A stretch of DNA of 34,007 bases from Clostridiales bacterium (GTDB taxonomy: Bacteria > Bacillota > Clostridia > Lachnospirales > Lachnospiraceae), in the NCBI GenBank assembly GCA_012519565.1, contig JAAYPX010000231.1, forward strand, positions 1 through 34,007, written 5' to 3'. The notes below the pieces were generated by a model. The model worked only from the letters and a program-made list of their open reading frames with translations, was not told the origin of the DNA and searched no databases. Shown here one piece after another: positions 14,316 through 23,236 of this stretch (position 1 is the stretch's first letter; every line of letters starts with the position of its first letter). The translations under genes were made by a program, and so were the position numbers.

Positions 14316-17174
14316 TTAATCAGAAAATGCTACCCCATCATTAATTGGTGTACTTACTTCACCCTCCACCAACTCATCCTTATCTCCCAAATTGTAATAG
14401 TAGGTATAAATGTATTTAGTTAATTCTGCCGCATTACCTGATGTATGACCATTAGGAATAACTGCTGTTACAGATATTTCAGGATTTTCGAAGGGAGCAT
14501 ATGAGACAAATAGTGCATTATTAGGCCTGGATTTACCTACCTGGGAAGTACCAGTCTTACCAGCAACTGTAATACCTAAATCATTATAAAGTCTATATAC
14601 TGATCCCCCTGAAGTATTGGCAACAGAATATAAGCCATTTTGAATACTATCCCAAGTGGAAGATTTAAAATTAGATAAATTATTTATAACAGTAGCTTTA
14701 TTTTTTAATACAATTTGACCATCCTTATCTACTATTTTATCCAAAATTGTTAGATCATAAACTGTACCCCTGTTAGCTATAGTGGTTATATATCTGGAAA
14801 GCTGGACAGGTGTATATACATGGTTACCTTGTCCAATAGAAGATCTGATTGCATCTTCATTGGAGATATTGGATGCATTGGTTTCATATAATTCTACACC
14901 TGATTTGGTACCTAGACCAAACATTTCAGCATACTTGGCTAATTTACTTAAACCAATCTGGTCTCTAAATCTACCAGTGGTATCGGTACCTAGTCGGTAA
15001 GCGACCTCATAGAAATAATAGTTACATGAAACCTTGAGGGCTTCTGTGACATTCACAGAACCGTGGGTACCAGGATATCTATGACATTTGGCAGGATGGG
15101 AAATCTTCTCAAAGATACCTAAATCTCTAATTTCTTCATAGGGAGTTACAACACCTTCTTCTAGGGCCGCGGCCGCTGTAACCATCTTAAATACAGAACC
15201 TGGTGCAATAATCTCCTGAGTTGGACGACTATACATTGGCAGGGACTTATCATTAAGCAGCTGCGAAAAATAAGCAGAATCTATCTTATCAGCAAACTTA
15301 TTATTATCATAACTGGGATAAGTGACCATGGCCAATACATCACCACTATTAACGTCTGTTATCACTAAGGAACCACTGTAAGGATCCAGTGCTAACATAG
15401 CAGGGGTAATCTCCAGACTCTTTAGTTTATTTATCATAAACTGATAGGGGGAGATTGCTCCAGCTTTTAGCCTATTTACATCGTCTTCTTTATATTTTAA
15501 CACACCTTGATCGAATAATAAAAGACAAATTTCAGTTCCTGATAATTTGTAGGAAAACACTAAATTTCGATATATCATTTTATTGAATTTGCTGTCATTT
15601 CTTAAGATATTCTTACCATAAGCCGTAAGCCTATCATAATGTTCCTTGGCTGTATAATACTTGTCTCCAACATTTAGCTTACCCAGATCAATCCAGTTCT
15701 TAGATAAGGCATATTTTAGGAAAGCACTTAAGCTTAATCGACCATTTTTATAAGCTTTATACTGTGCATCATCAGAAGGGATGCTATTTTGCATAAGAAT
15801 ATTGTTACTTATCAAGACTTCATAAAAATAGTCAAGGAATTCCTTCATATGCCCTGCTTTGTCATTGGTAACAGTGTTATCATAATCTAGATAGTCATCT
15901 AATTGCTTTAAGATGTCTTCCATGTTATTATTAAATTTTTCATAAACCCTTTTCTCCAAGTCTGTTGCATCTTCATCATCTAAACTATTAATATCAATAA
16001 TATTATTATCAATTAATGCATAATAGACCTCGTATATTGGAGTTAAAATATCACTGGCACTTTCGCCTTTGGTGCCATAATTCATGTCTGGTTGCAGCTT
16101 AGATACAAGAATACCTGCAATTTGCTTCTCCAAAATATTATAGGCTGCAATCTGAAGCTCCTTGTCAATGGTTAAGTATACATCATTGCCAGCAATTGGC
16201 TCTTCTCTCTCAACCACATCTATAATCTTACCAAAATTATTAACTGCAATTATTTCTTGTCCCTTTTTACCTCCCAGGTAGCTTTCATATTCCTTTTCAA
16301 TTCCAGTTTTACCTATGATATCAGTAGCATTATAATAGTCAGCTTTTTCTTTCTCAAAACTTTCCAGTTCACTAGCACTTATAAGTCCTGTATAGCCTAA
16401 AATATGGGCAAAATATTTACTGTCCTCATATACACGATGGGTATGTTGCGCAATTGAAACCCCTGGCATATCTCCACTACTCTCCATAACAGCCGCAACG
16501 GTTTTATCACTTACATTGGAGGCTACTGTTATTTGTAAGTATTTTGGATAATTGCTTAATAGGGCATACCGTATACCCATGATTTTAAGGGTTTCTTCTA
16601 CGGAATATTCATCGGATATGTTAAACATTTTAGTTATTTTACTGCCATTGCCATTTTTAAGAAATTTATAGACATCTTCAGCCGTCGCATTTACTTGCTC
16701 TTCCGTTAATTGATTATCCTCTAATACATAGGTGAAGGCTGTTTTTTTAAATCTTGTTAGGGCAGTACCAGATATGGTGAATTCAAAAGAACCATCAGAG
16801 TTTTGCACTATAAAAAACTCATTATCTAAGGTGTCGCCATTATTTTCAATAATAGTAATTAATTGATGTATAATTTTATTACGTTGATCATTAGATGTTA
16901 TGGCAGAACTATCCTCCAACATTACAGAATAGGATAATTCGTTGTAAGCTAAGAGTTCTCCATTACGGTCATATATATTTCCCCTGGTACTTTTGATTTC
17001 TCTTTTATTGGTTTGCAGATATTCCGAAACTTCTGCATGCTCCTGTCCCTCAACAATCTGAAGAACAAAGAGGCGGTGAACCAGAACAGCAAAAAGCCCA
17101 AGGTATATACATACAATTGGAATCAATCTGGAGTTTAAGAGTTTTTTTATCTTTTCTAAAAATATATCAAACAA
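14316..17174 (-). CDS. mrdA: Class B penicillin-binding protein 2 (elongation transpeptidase), enlarged
   Basis: A membrane-anchored D,D-transpeptidase that crosslinks peptidoglycan during cell elongation with RodA. One transmembrane helix (about 17-40) is followed by the dimerisation domain (STRGNIYDRNGELLA, 62-76). The transpeptidase domain carries S660-V-F-K663, S716-C-N718 and K873-T-G875, all intact. At 952 residues it is far longer than the usual 600-720. Roughly residues 351-597, between the end of the dimerisation domain (LTIDKELQIAA) and the first transpeptidase strand (GSLVITDVNSGDVLAM), are an extra acidic helical insertion. The start is TTG, seven bases after GGAGG inside the end of mreD; no ATG is well placed. 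Confidence 0.94.
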   Translation of the reverse strand: MFDIFLEKIKKLLNSRLIPIVCIYLGLFAVLVHRLFVLQIVEGQEHAEVSEYLQTNKREIKSTRGNIYDRNGELLAYNELSYSVMLEDSSAITSNDQRNKIIHQLITIIENNGDTLDNEFFIVQNSDGSFEFTISGTALTRFKKTAFTYVLEDNQLTEEQVNATAEDVYKFLKNGNGSKITKMFNISDEYSVEETLKIMGIRYALLSNYPKYLQITVASNVSDKTVAAVMESSGDMPGVSIAQHTHRVYEDSKYFAHILGYTGLISASELESFEKEKADYYNATDIIGKTGIEKEYESYLGGKKGQEIIAVNNFGKIIDVVEREEPIAGNDVYLTIDKELQIAAYNILEKQIAGILVSKLQPDMNYGTKGESASDILTPIYEVYYALIDNNIIDINSLDDEDATDLEKRVYEKFNNNMEDILKQLDDYLDYDNTVTNDKAGHMKEFLDYFYEVLISNNILMQNSIPSDDAQYKAYKNGRLSLSAFLKYALSKNWIDLGKLNVGDKYYTAKEHYDRLTAYGKNILRNDSKFNKMIYRNLVFSYKLSGTEICLLLFDQGVLKYKEDDVNRLKAGAISPYQFMINKLKSLEITPAMLALDPYSGSLVITDVNSGDVLAMVTYPSYDNNKFADKIDSAYFSQLLNDKSLPMYSRPTQEIIAPGSVFKMVTAAAALEEGVVTPYEEIRDLGIFEKISHPAKCHRYPGTHGSVNVTEALKVSCNYYFYEVAYRLGTDTTGRFRDQIGLSKLAKYAEMFGLGTKSGVELYETNASNISNEDAIRSSIGQGNHVYTPVQLSRYITTIANRGTVYDLTILDKIVDKDGQIVLKNKATVINNLSNFKSSTWDSIQNGLYSVANTSGGSVYRLYNDLGITVAGKTGTSQVGKSRPNNALFVSYAPFENPEISVTAVIPNGHTSGNAAELTKYIYTYYYNLGDKDELVEGEVSTPINDGVAFSD

Positions 17175-17176
17175 TC

Positions 17177-17683
17177 CTATTCCTCCTCAGTTACTACACT
17201 GATTAACCGGTTATTCACTATATGTAATAACTTATACAATAAAATAGATGCTACAACAGTGTAGACAATTTCCGGCAATATTATTCTTACCAGGTAGTAT
17301 GGAAAGTTTAGCTTTCCCCTTAATAAAAATTCAAAGCCATAATAAAGAAATCCATAGACTAAATCACTAATTGCAACAAACAGAATAGGTAATGTATAAT
17401 CATCATCGGAATATATCTTATTGGCAAATCCCATAAAATACCCTATTATCATGTAAATAAATCCATAGAGTCCAATAATACTACCAAAGGTTAAATCCAC
17501 CAGCAAACCACTGAAAAGTCCTATAAGCAGTCCTGTCATCCTTCCCCGCATATAAGCTGTGGATACAACAAGAATAAGTAGCAAATTAGGCATTACATTG
17601 GCTAATGCCATATAATGAAACATGGAGCTTTGTATGATATAACATATTATTATTTCTAAAAAATAAACAATCAATCGTTTCAC
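17177..17683 (-). CDS. mreD: Rod shape-determining protein MreD
   Basis: A 168-residue membrane protein with about five hydrophobic segments, matching MreD by size, by hydrophobicity profile and by position between mreC and the PBP2 gene. MreD is an integral component of the elongasome. The start is GTG at 17681-17683, with AAGG eight bases upstream. Its 3' end contains the GAGGAGG that serves the next gene. Sequence conservation in this family is low, so position carries much of the call. Confidence 0.9.
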   Translation of the reverse strand: MKRLIVYFLEIIICYIIQSSMFHYMALANVMPNLLLILVVSTAYMRGRMTGLLIGLFSGLLVDLTFGSIIGLYGFIYMIIGYFMGFANKIYSDDDYTLPILFVAISDLVYGFLYYGFEFLLRGKLNFPYYLVRIILPEIVYTVVASILLYKLLHIVNNRLISVVTEEE

Positions 17684-17698
17684 TATGATTACCTTCTA

Positions 17699-18571
17699 TC
17701 AATCTTTTAATGGTTCTTCTATATCTATTAATGGTTCTTTTAATTCTGTTATAATTAAGACCTCTTCCAGTCTTTCAAAATCTACTACCGGTGTAAGTAG
17801 TGCTGTCTTTGTCATATTACTGGCGTCAAGTTTTATATCACTAATATAACCAATAAGAATACCTTGTAAAAATTTATCACTGATATGGGATGTTACTACT
17901 TCATATCCGTCTTGTATTTCTGCATCTTTACTAATAAACTCTACTCTTATTTTTCCTTCATCCATCAACTGTAAATCACCTTGAACCATACAGGTATCAG
18001 AAGTTTTTATAAACATACCACTAACGGCACTTTTATCATCAATTATAGCTCTTACAATAGAATAATTATAGTGAGCCTCGATTATAATGCCTGCCAGTCC
18101 ATTACCAGCAAGAACATTCATATCCTTTTCTATACCATCCTTGCTACCTTTATCTATTTTAAATACACTGTACCAATTATTGGTGTCTTTGCTTATTACA
18201 CGGGCAGCCACCTTAGGATAATCAAAATATTTCTGATCCAGCTCATAAAGTTCCCTTAAACCGTCCAGTTCATATTTATCCTGTAACAGCATTTTGTTTT
18301 CATAAGATAAGACATTGACCTTTTCTTTTAACTGGGCGTTCTCTTCCAGTAGATCATTAATGCTTCTGAAGCGGTCTAATAGGTCTGATATATAAGTTCC
18401 TACCCTATTAATGCCTTTTTGCATGGGAGTTACGGCTACACCAACTGCTTCCCGTACAGGTGAAAGTTTATCAGGAAAACGGAAAGAGACAAAGATTAAT
18501 ATAGTGCATATCACCGTACAGGTAATTAGTACATATTTCGGATTAATATTTAAATTTGTTCTTCGTCTCAT
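17699..18571 (-). CDS. mreC: Rod shape-determining protein MreC
   Basis: MreC is a bitopic elongasome scaffold that links MreB to PBP2 and RodA. The 290-residue protein has a basic N-terminus, one transmembrane segment (about residues 13-29) and a predicted coiled coil (about 65-105, with ENAQLKEKVNVLSYENKML). The conserved β-domain has VISKDTNNWYSVFKIDKGSKDGIEKDMNV and GLAGIIIEAHYNYSIVRAIID. It lies 18 bases after mreB and 15 bases before mreD. Confidence 0.95.
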   Translation of the reverse strand: MRRRTNLNINPKYVLITCTVICTILIFVSFRFPDKLSPVREAVGVAVTPMQKGINRVGTYISDLLDRFRSINDLLEENAQLKEKVNVLSYENKMLLQDKYELDGLRELYELDQKYFDYPKVAARVISKDTNNWYSVFKIDKGSKDGIEKDMNVLAGNGLAGIIIEAHYNYSIVRAIIDDKSAVSGMFIKTSDTCMVQGDLQLMDEGKIRVEFISKDAEIQDGYEVVTSHISDKFLQGILIGYISDIKLDASNMTKTALLTPVVDFERLEEVLIITELKEPLIDIEEPLKD

Positions 18572-18589
18572 TTTACTATACCACCTAAT

Positions 18590-19642
18590 TTATATTAGAT
18601 TTTTTGGTCTTAAGGAATCTGCCAGGGATGAAAGCTTAGGGTCTTCCATAATTCTTCCCAATCCATTCACTACAGTATTAGTAGGATCTTGACAGATATT
18701 TATTTTAAGATCAGTTTCTTTCTTGATTAATTCATCTAGGCCAAAAATATTGGCGGAACCACCTGTAACATATATACCACTGTCAATTATATCTGATACA
18801 ATTTCTGGTGGGGTCCTCTCCAGTATCATCTTAACCGCATCAATAATAGAATATAAATATTCGGAAATCGCCTCATATACTATACTTGAGCCAATTTCCA
18901 TCTCCACGGGCAAACCTGTAACCACATCCCTACCATATACTGTAACTGAAGCTTCAACAGTAGGAAGGGCGCAGGCTAACTTCTTTTTTATATTTTCAGC
19001 TGTTTTATCACCTATATATAGATTATGGATTCGTTTTACAATACTTTTTATTGCCTCATCCAGCTTATTTCCGCCTATGGGAATTAATTTACTTAAGACT
19101 ATACCTCCCAGGGATAATACTGAAATCTCTGTAGTATCAGCTCCTATATTTACCACCATTACTCCCCTGGCTGACATAACATCTAAGTCTGCACCCACTG
19201 CATCTGCAACAGGCTTTTCGACTATTTTTATTTTACCAACTTTTAAATTGGAATTGGCGATCAATTCATAAAATGATCGCCTCTCTACTTCCGTAATATC
19301 AAACGGTGTAGCTACTATATAATCAGCACCGCTGATTCCGGATATAGGATTAAATTTACCTATTTTACGCTTATTTTGTCCTCCAAGACGATGCATATAA
19401 TGGGTCAACAGAGATAACATATTGGCTACATCTGCAATCACCCCATATCTTACAGGATATGTGATTTCTATATTAGCAGGGGCTTTCTCATACATGTCAA
19501 AGGCTTCATCCCCTGTTGCAATAACTGTTTTTCGATCGGCAATAGCAATCATATTCCGTTCATCTAGTACTATGCCATGCCCCTTTTTATATATTTTAAT
19601 TGTGCTTGTACCTAAATCTATTCCAAACGCTTTAGCAGCCAT
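18590..19642 (-). CDS. mreB: Rod shape-determining actin homologue MreB
   Basis: MreB forms membrane-bound filaments that direct lateral wall synthesis. This 350-residue protein has the actin-fold ATP motifs: FGIDLGTSTIKIY (phosphate 1, about 6-18), VVNIGADTTEISVLSLGG (phosphate 2, about 163-180) and IYVTGGSANIFGL (adenosine, about 308-320). The phosphate-1 loop reads GTSTIKI rather than the common GTANTLV, a mild divergence. AGGAGG precedes the ATG. It heads the mreB-mreC-mreD-PBP2 series, 51 bases after radC. Confidence 0.94.
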   Translation of the reverse strand: MAAKAFGIDLGTSTIKIYKKGHGIVLDERNMIAIADRKTVIATGDEAFDMYEKAPANIEITYPVRYGVIADVANMLSLLTHYMHRLGGQNKRKIGKFNPISGISGADYIVATPFDITEVERRSFYELIANSNLKVGKIKIVEKPVADAVGADLDVMSARGVMVVNIGADTTEISVLSLGGIVLSKLIPIGGNKLDEAIKSIVKRIHNLYIGDKTAENIKKKLACALPTVEASVTVYGRDVVTGLPVEMEIGSSIVYEAISEYLYSIIDAVKMILERTPPEIVSDIIDSGIYVTGGSANIFGLDELIKKETDLKINICQDPTNTVVNGLGRIMEDPKLSSLADSLRPKNLI

Positions 19643-19693
19643 ATTAGTATTACCTCCTAAATTGTCACTTCTGTAAAAATAAACAGTTCATTC

Positions 19694-20392
19694 TTATATC
19701 AATCCCTGTTCTTTCAAACTTATATATCTATTATCACCAATAATAATATGATCCATAAGTGTAATCCCAACTATTTTTCCTGCCTCCATTATTCTTTTTG
19801 TGGCACGAATATCTTCTGAGCTGGGGGTTGGATCACCGCTAGGGTGATTATGTATTAGTATGATATTCACAGCTTCATACTTTAGAGCATTAATAAATAT
19901 CTCCCTGGTGGGCATAATGGAGCTATTCACAGTGCCGGTTGATACTACCATATCCTTAATTATCTTATTTTTAGTATTCATCATCAGTAGCATTACCTGC
20001 TCTGTGGTAAGATGGCGCATATCCTGCATATAATAATCAGCAACGCTTTTGGGTGTTACCATATTCAAACTGTTTCTATGAACTTCCTTGGCCATACGTT
20101 TAGTCAGCTCTGTAAGACATAGTATTTGAATTGCTTTTACCCTACCTATACCATTAATTTTCTTAAGCTCATTAATAGATAGGTAATTAAGGCCCTTTAA
20201 TCCAGGATAGGCAGTGGAATAATTAAGAATATTTATTGCCAAATCAATAGCCTTTTGCTTCCTTGTTCCAGTTCGAATTATCACTGCTAACAACTCTGCA
20301 TCTGATAAGGCTTCTGGACCATATGTTTCGCATTTTTCATAAGGCCTTTCAGATGGCGGAAGGTCTTTTACTGTAAGATGATTTTTATTCAT
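19694..20392 (-). CDS. radC: RadC-family JAB/MPN domain protein
   Basis: RadC-family proteins carry an N-terminal helix-hairpin-helix-like region (LKKINGIGRVKAIQI) and a C-terminal JAB/MPN metallo-domain with the motif HNHPSGDPTPSSED. Their role is unsettled, and the old DNA-repair label was not upheld. I start it at the ATG at 20390-20392 (232 residues): AAGGAGG sits five bases upstream, whereas the longer in-frame ORF from 20419 has no such site. It lies directly before mreB, a frequent arrangement in Firmicutes. A promoter with a palindrome lies at 20459-20487. Confidence 0.92.
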   Translation of the reverse strand: MNKNHLTVKDLPPSERPYEKCETYGPEALSDAELLAVIIRTGTRKQKAIDLAINILNYSTAYPGLKGLNYLSINELKKINGIGRVKAIQILCLTELTKRMAKEVHRNSLNMVTPKSVADYYMQDMRHLTTEQVMLLMMNTKNKIIKDMVVSTGTVNSSIMPTREIFINALKYEAVNIILIHNHPSGDPTPSSEDIRATKRIMEAGKIVGITLMDHIIIGDNRYISLKEQGLI

Positions 20393-20458
20393 GATATCCT
20401 CCTTATTTCCTCTCTCCAAGAAATCAGTTGAACCATGAATATATAGATATTTATTACT

Positions 20459-20487
20459 ATTATATCACTGGCAAAAGTATTTTGCAT
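20459..20487 (-). promoter_or_regulatory. Extended -10 promoter upstream of radC-mreB, with a palindrome
   Basis: On the minus strand an extended -10, TGATATAAT (TATAAT at 20459-20464), is preceded 17 bases upstream by a weak -35, ATGCAA (20482-20487). GCAAAA (20471-20476) and TTTTGC (20480-20485) form a palindrome around a three-base centre inside the spacer. This could be an operator, or chance in AT-rich DNA. The radC start is about 65 bases downstream. Confidence 0.45.
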
Positions 20488-20547
20488 AAAGATTTCATTA
20501 ATTTTTTATTACATAGGCTATTACTTTACAGTTTCCTCATAGAATAT

Positions 20548-20820
20548 TTATATTTTCTTATAAATAATTATAGCAGTAATCATACCGATTATACTGCCAA
20601 TGGTAATTCTAATGCGCAAACCGAAAGTGAATACTAAGATACCCAAGTTCACAGTAAGGGAGCCCGAACTAGTATCACCTATGGAGAAATCCATACCATA
20701 ATTTAGCCAGGATAAAAATTCAATACTTTTAGTAATATGTCCTAGAAAACTTCCTAAGACTATACCACCCAATATCAATAAAAATAAGGCCCAATTATTT
20801 TTACCATATGTTCTTGGCAT
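20548..20820 (-). CDS. DUF4321 small membrane protein
   Basis: A 90-residue membrane protein matching DUF4321, a clostridial family of unknown function. It has a hydrophobic segment at about residues 10-29 (LFLLILGGIVLGSFLGHIT) and a second hydrophobic region at 56-88. AGGAG nine bases before the ATG supports the start. It precedes radC-mreB by about 155 bases, the position in which this family is often found in Clostridia, so a link to the cell-shape operon is possible but unproven. Confidence 0.75.
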   Translation of the reverse strand: MPRTYGKNNWALFLLILGGIVLGSFLGHITKSIEFLSWLNYGMDFSIGDTSSGSLTVNLGILVFTFGLRIRITIGSIIGMITAIIIYKKI

Positions 20821-20940
20821 AAATGCGTGCTCCTTTTCCTTATTTCCCTTAAAATGTATAAATTTTTATTTGATTCTACCATAAATTTGTAGATTTGTAT
20901 ATATGAAATAAAGCTTATTGATTTAGGCCCAACTACCACT

Positions 20941-22230
20941 TTACAGTCTTATTAATCCCTTTTCATAAAGTTTTTGTAAAGACATTAATATGCCATATTT
21001 AGCATGATGCCAGGTCAGCCCTCCTTGGAAGAATACTGTGTATGGAGGTTTAATTGGTGCATCGGCAGATAGCTCAATGGATGACCCCTGGACAAAGGCC
21101 CCTGCTGCCATTATAACTTCATTGGTGTATCCAGGCATAGCCCAAGGCTCAGGAGTTACAAAGCTATCAACAGGTGCCGCCGCTTGAATACCTTGACAAA
21201 AAGCTATAACTGCCTCGGGAGAATTTAAGGTTATAGCCTGAATAATATCATATCTATCTTCCTTACCATCTGGCAGTACTGAAAAGCCTAGGCGCTCATA
21301 TATATTGGCGGCATAGACAGCACCTTTTAGGGCTCCTGCCACCACTTGGGGCGCAAGAAAGAGGCCTTGAAATAAAGTTTGATTTAAACCCAGAGTTGCC
21401 CCCACTTCCTTGCCCAAGCCAGGAGCTGTTAATCTATAGGCAGCATTCTCTACACACTCTTTCTTACCAACAATATACCCACCTATGGGAGCTAGGCCGC
21501 CGCCGGGATTCTTAATTAAAGAACCGACACACATATCAGCTCCTACATCGGAGGGCTCTGTTATCTCAACAAATTCACCATAGCAATTATCTACCATACA
21601 GATTATATCTGGTTTCAGCGTCTTTAAAAATGTAATAAGTGAGCCAATCTGTTCAACGGATAAGGTTTTCCTATTGGCATAACCCTTGGACCGCTGGATT
21701 GTAGCAAGTTTAGTGCGACTATTAACCGCTGCCTTAATACCCTCCCAGTCAAAACCACCATCTGGTAATAAATCCACCTGGGAATAAGTAATACCATACT
21801 CAGCTAAAGAACCCTTAGCTTCGGTAATGCCAATAACTCCTTCTAAGGTATCATAGGGTTTTCCAACCGGTGATAAGATCTCATCTCCTGGTCTTAAATT
21901 ACCAGAAAGGGCTATGGTTAAAGCATGGGTTCCACTGACCAGCTGAGGTCTTACCAGGGCATCCTCTGTATTAAAGATATCGGCATATACACTCTCTAAA
22001 GTATCTCTACCTAAATCATTATAACCATATCCAGTAGTTGCAGCAAAATGTGTATCACTTAAATAATTCTTCTGCATGGCTTTTAATATTTTAAGCTGAT
22101 TGTATTCAGCATTAGCATCTATTTCAGAAAATCGTCCTTTTAACTCCTCTTCTATTGTATCACAAAAACTTAGTATTTTCGCATCAATGCCCATAGTTTC
22201 ATAGACTTGATTTAATTTTTGATTTAACAC
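20941..22230 (-). CDS. PLP enzyme of the aluminium-resistance / methionine gamma-lyase-like family
   Basis: A 429-residue fold-type I PLP enzyme of the family named aluminium resistance protein or methionine gamma-lyase family protein; the true substrate is unknown. Features are a glycine/serine stretch for phosphate binding (QLVSGTHALTIAL), MVDNCYGEF with the Asp that would contact the PLP ring nitrogen, and SLIKNPGGGLAPIGGY, whose Lys is the likely Schiff-base residue. The start is GTG at 22228-22230: AGGAGG lies nine bases upstream, inside the last codons of miaA, so the two genes are probably translationally coupled. The miaA-alr-like order is common in Clostridia. Confidence 0.88.
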   Translation of the reverse strand: MLNQKLNQVYETMGIDAKILSFCDTIEEELKGRFSEIDANAEYNQLKILKAMQKNYLSDTHFAATTGYGYNDLGRDTLESVYADIFNTEDALVRPQLVSGTHALTIALSGNLRPGDEILSPVGKPYDTLEGVIGITEAKGSLAEYGITYSQVDLLPDGGFDWEGIKAAVNSRTKLATIQRSKGYANRKTLSVEQIGSLITFLKTLKPDIICMVDNCYGEFVEITEPSDVGADMCVGSLIKNPGGGLAPIGGYIVGKKECVENAAYRLTAPGLGKEVGATLGLNQTLFQGLFLAPQVVAGALKGAVYAANIYERLGFSVLPDGKEDRYDIIQAITLNSPEAVIAFCQGIQAAAPVDSFVTPEPWAMPGYTNEVIMAAGAFVQGSSIELSADAPIKPPYTVFFQGGLTWHHAKYGILMSLQKLYEKGLIRL

Positions 22231-22235
22231 AATGA

Positions 22236-23195
22236 TTAGCCTCCTATTTGCTTAGCCTTTAGTATATTTAACATATCTGCTAGTATATCTTCTTCACTTT
22301 TATAATTATCTTTATCCATCCATATGGCATCTTTTTCTCTTTTAAACCAGGTAATCTGGCGTTTTGCAAAATGCCTGGTATCCCGTTTGAGAATTTCAAT
22401 TGCTTGCTCTAATGAACACTTACCTTCTAAATATGGAATAATTTCTTTATAGCCTAATCCCTGCATTGATACCAGATCCTTAGAATATCCCTTATCCAGT
22501 AAGGATTTTACCTCTTCCACCAGTCCCTTATTCACCATAATATCAACTCTTTTATTAATATTCTCATAGAGATACTTACGGTCTCTATTTAAAACAAAAT
22601 AGCAGAACTGATAGGGTGAGATTTTATCTTTCTGCTCCTTATTATGGTCAGAGATTTTACTGCCTGTCAGTTTGGCATATTCCAGGGCTCTAATAACCCG
22701 CTTCACATTGTTAGGATGTATTGCCTTAGCACTTTCTGGATCAACCTTTTGAAGCATATCATGGAGAATATGGCCTCCTTCTTCCTTAGCCAATTGCTCT
22801 AGTTCTTCTCTATAACTAGAGTCAGTTTCATTCTCTGTAAAATCTATATCATAAAGCACTGCCTGGATATAAAAACCTGTTCCACCTACTAGGATAGGTA
22901 TTCGATTATTATTATATATCTGCTGGATATACTTTATAGTATACTGCTGAAATTTGACCACATTAAATTCTTCATCAGGTTCCAGAAAATCAATCATATA
23001 ATGGGGTACCCCTTCCATTTCTTGCGGGCTTATTTTGGCAGTTCCAATATCCATATACTTATACACCTGCATAGAATCACAGGATATAATCTCTCCATTA
23101 ACAGCCTTAGCCAATTTAATAGAAAGTTCTGTTTTGCCCACAGCTGTAGGACCCGCCAATATAATTAGGGGTTTATTATGCACTCTATTATTCAT
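22236..23195 (-). CDS. miaA: tRNA dimethylallyltransferase
   Basis: MiaA transfers a dimethylallyl group to N6 of A37 in tRNAs that read UNN codons. The 319-residue protein shows the P-loop GPTAVGKTELS near the start, DSMQVYKYMDIGTAK, VGGTGFYIQAV and the C-terminal RDTRHFAKRQITWF. I start at the ATG at 23193-23195: GGAGGAGG lies directly upstream, and the earlier in-frame ATG (23205-23207) immediately precedes that site. It follows mutL in the common mutS-mutL-miaA order. A37 modification affects decoding and could influence readthrough of the mutS stop codon in this operon; that link is speculation. Confidence 0.96.
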   Translation of the reverse strand: MNNRVHNKPLIILAGPTAVGKTELSIKLAKAVNGEIISCDSMQVYKYMDIGTAKISPQEMEGVPHYMIDFLEPDEEFNVVKFQQYTIKYIQQIYNNNRIPILVGGTGFYIQAVLYDIDFTENETDSSYREELEQLAKEEGGHILHDMLQKVDPESAKAIHPNNVKRVIRALEYAKLTGSKISDHNKEQKDKISPYQFCYFVLNRDRKYLYENINKRVDIMVNKGLVEEVKSLLDKGYSKDLVSMQGLGYKEIIPYLEGKCSLEQAIEILKRDTRHFAKRQITWFKREKDAIWMDKDNYKSEEDILADMLNILKAKQIGG

Positions 23196-23236
23196 GTCCT
23201 CCTCCATGTACTTATTCTTTAACTAGGCCTTCTTTT

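Noticed and set aside
18723-19271. 182-codon plus-strand ORF antisense to mreB
   Set aside because: It lies entirely inside mreB, has no ribosome binding site and its product has no recognisable domain; it is a shadow of biased codon use.
23195-23207. Longer N-terminus for MiaA (and similarly for LspA, RadC, MgsA and the NlpC/P60 protein)
   Set aside because: In each case the ribosome binding site overlaps, directly adjoins or lies downstream of the first in-frame start, so the inner ATG was chosen.
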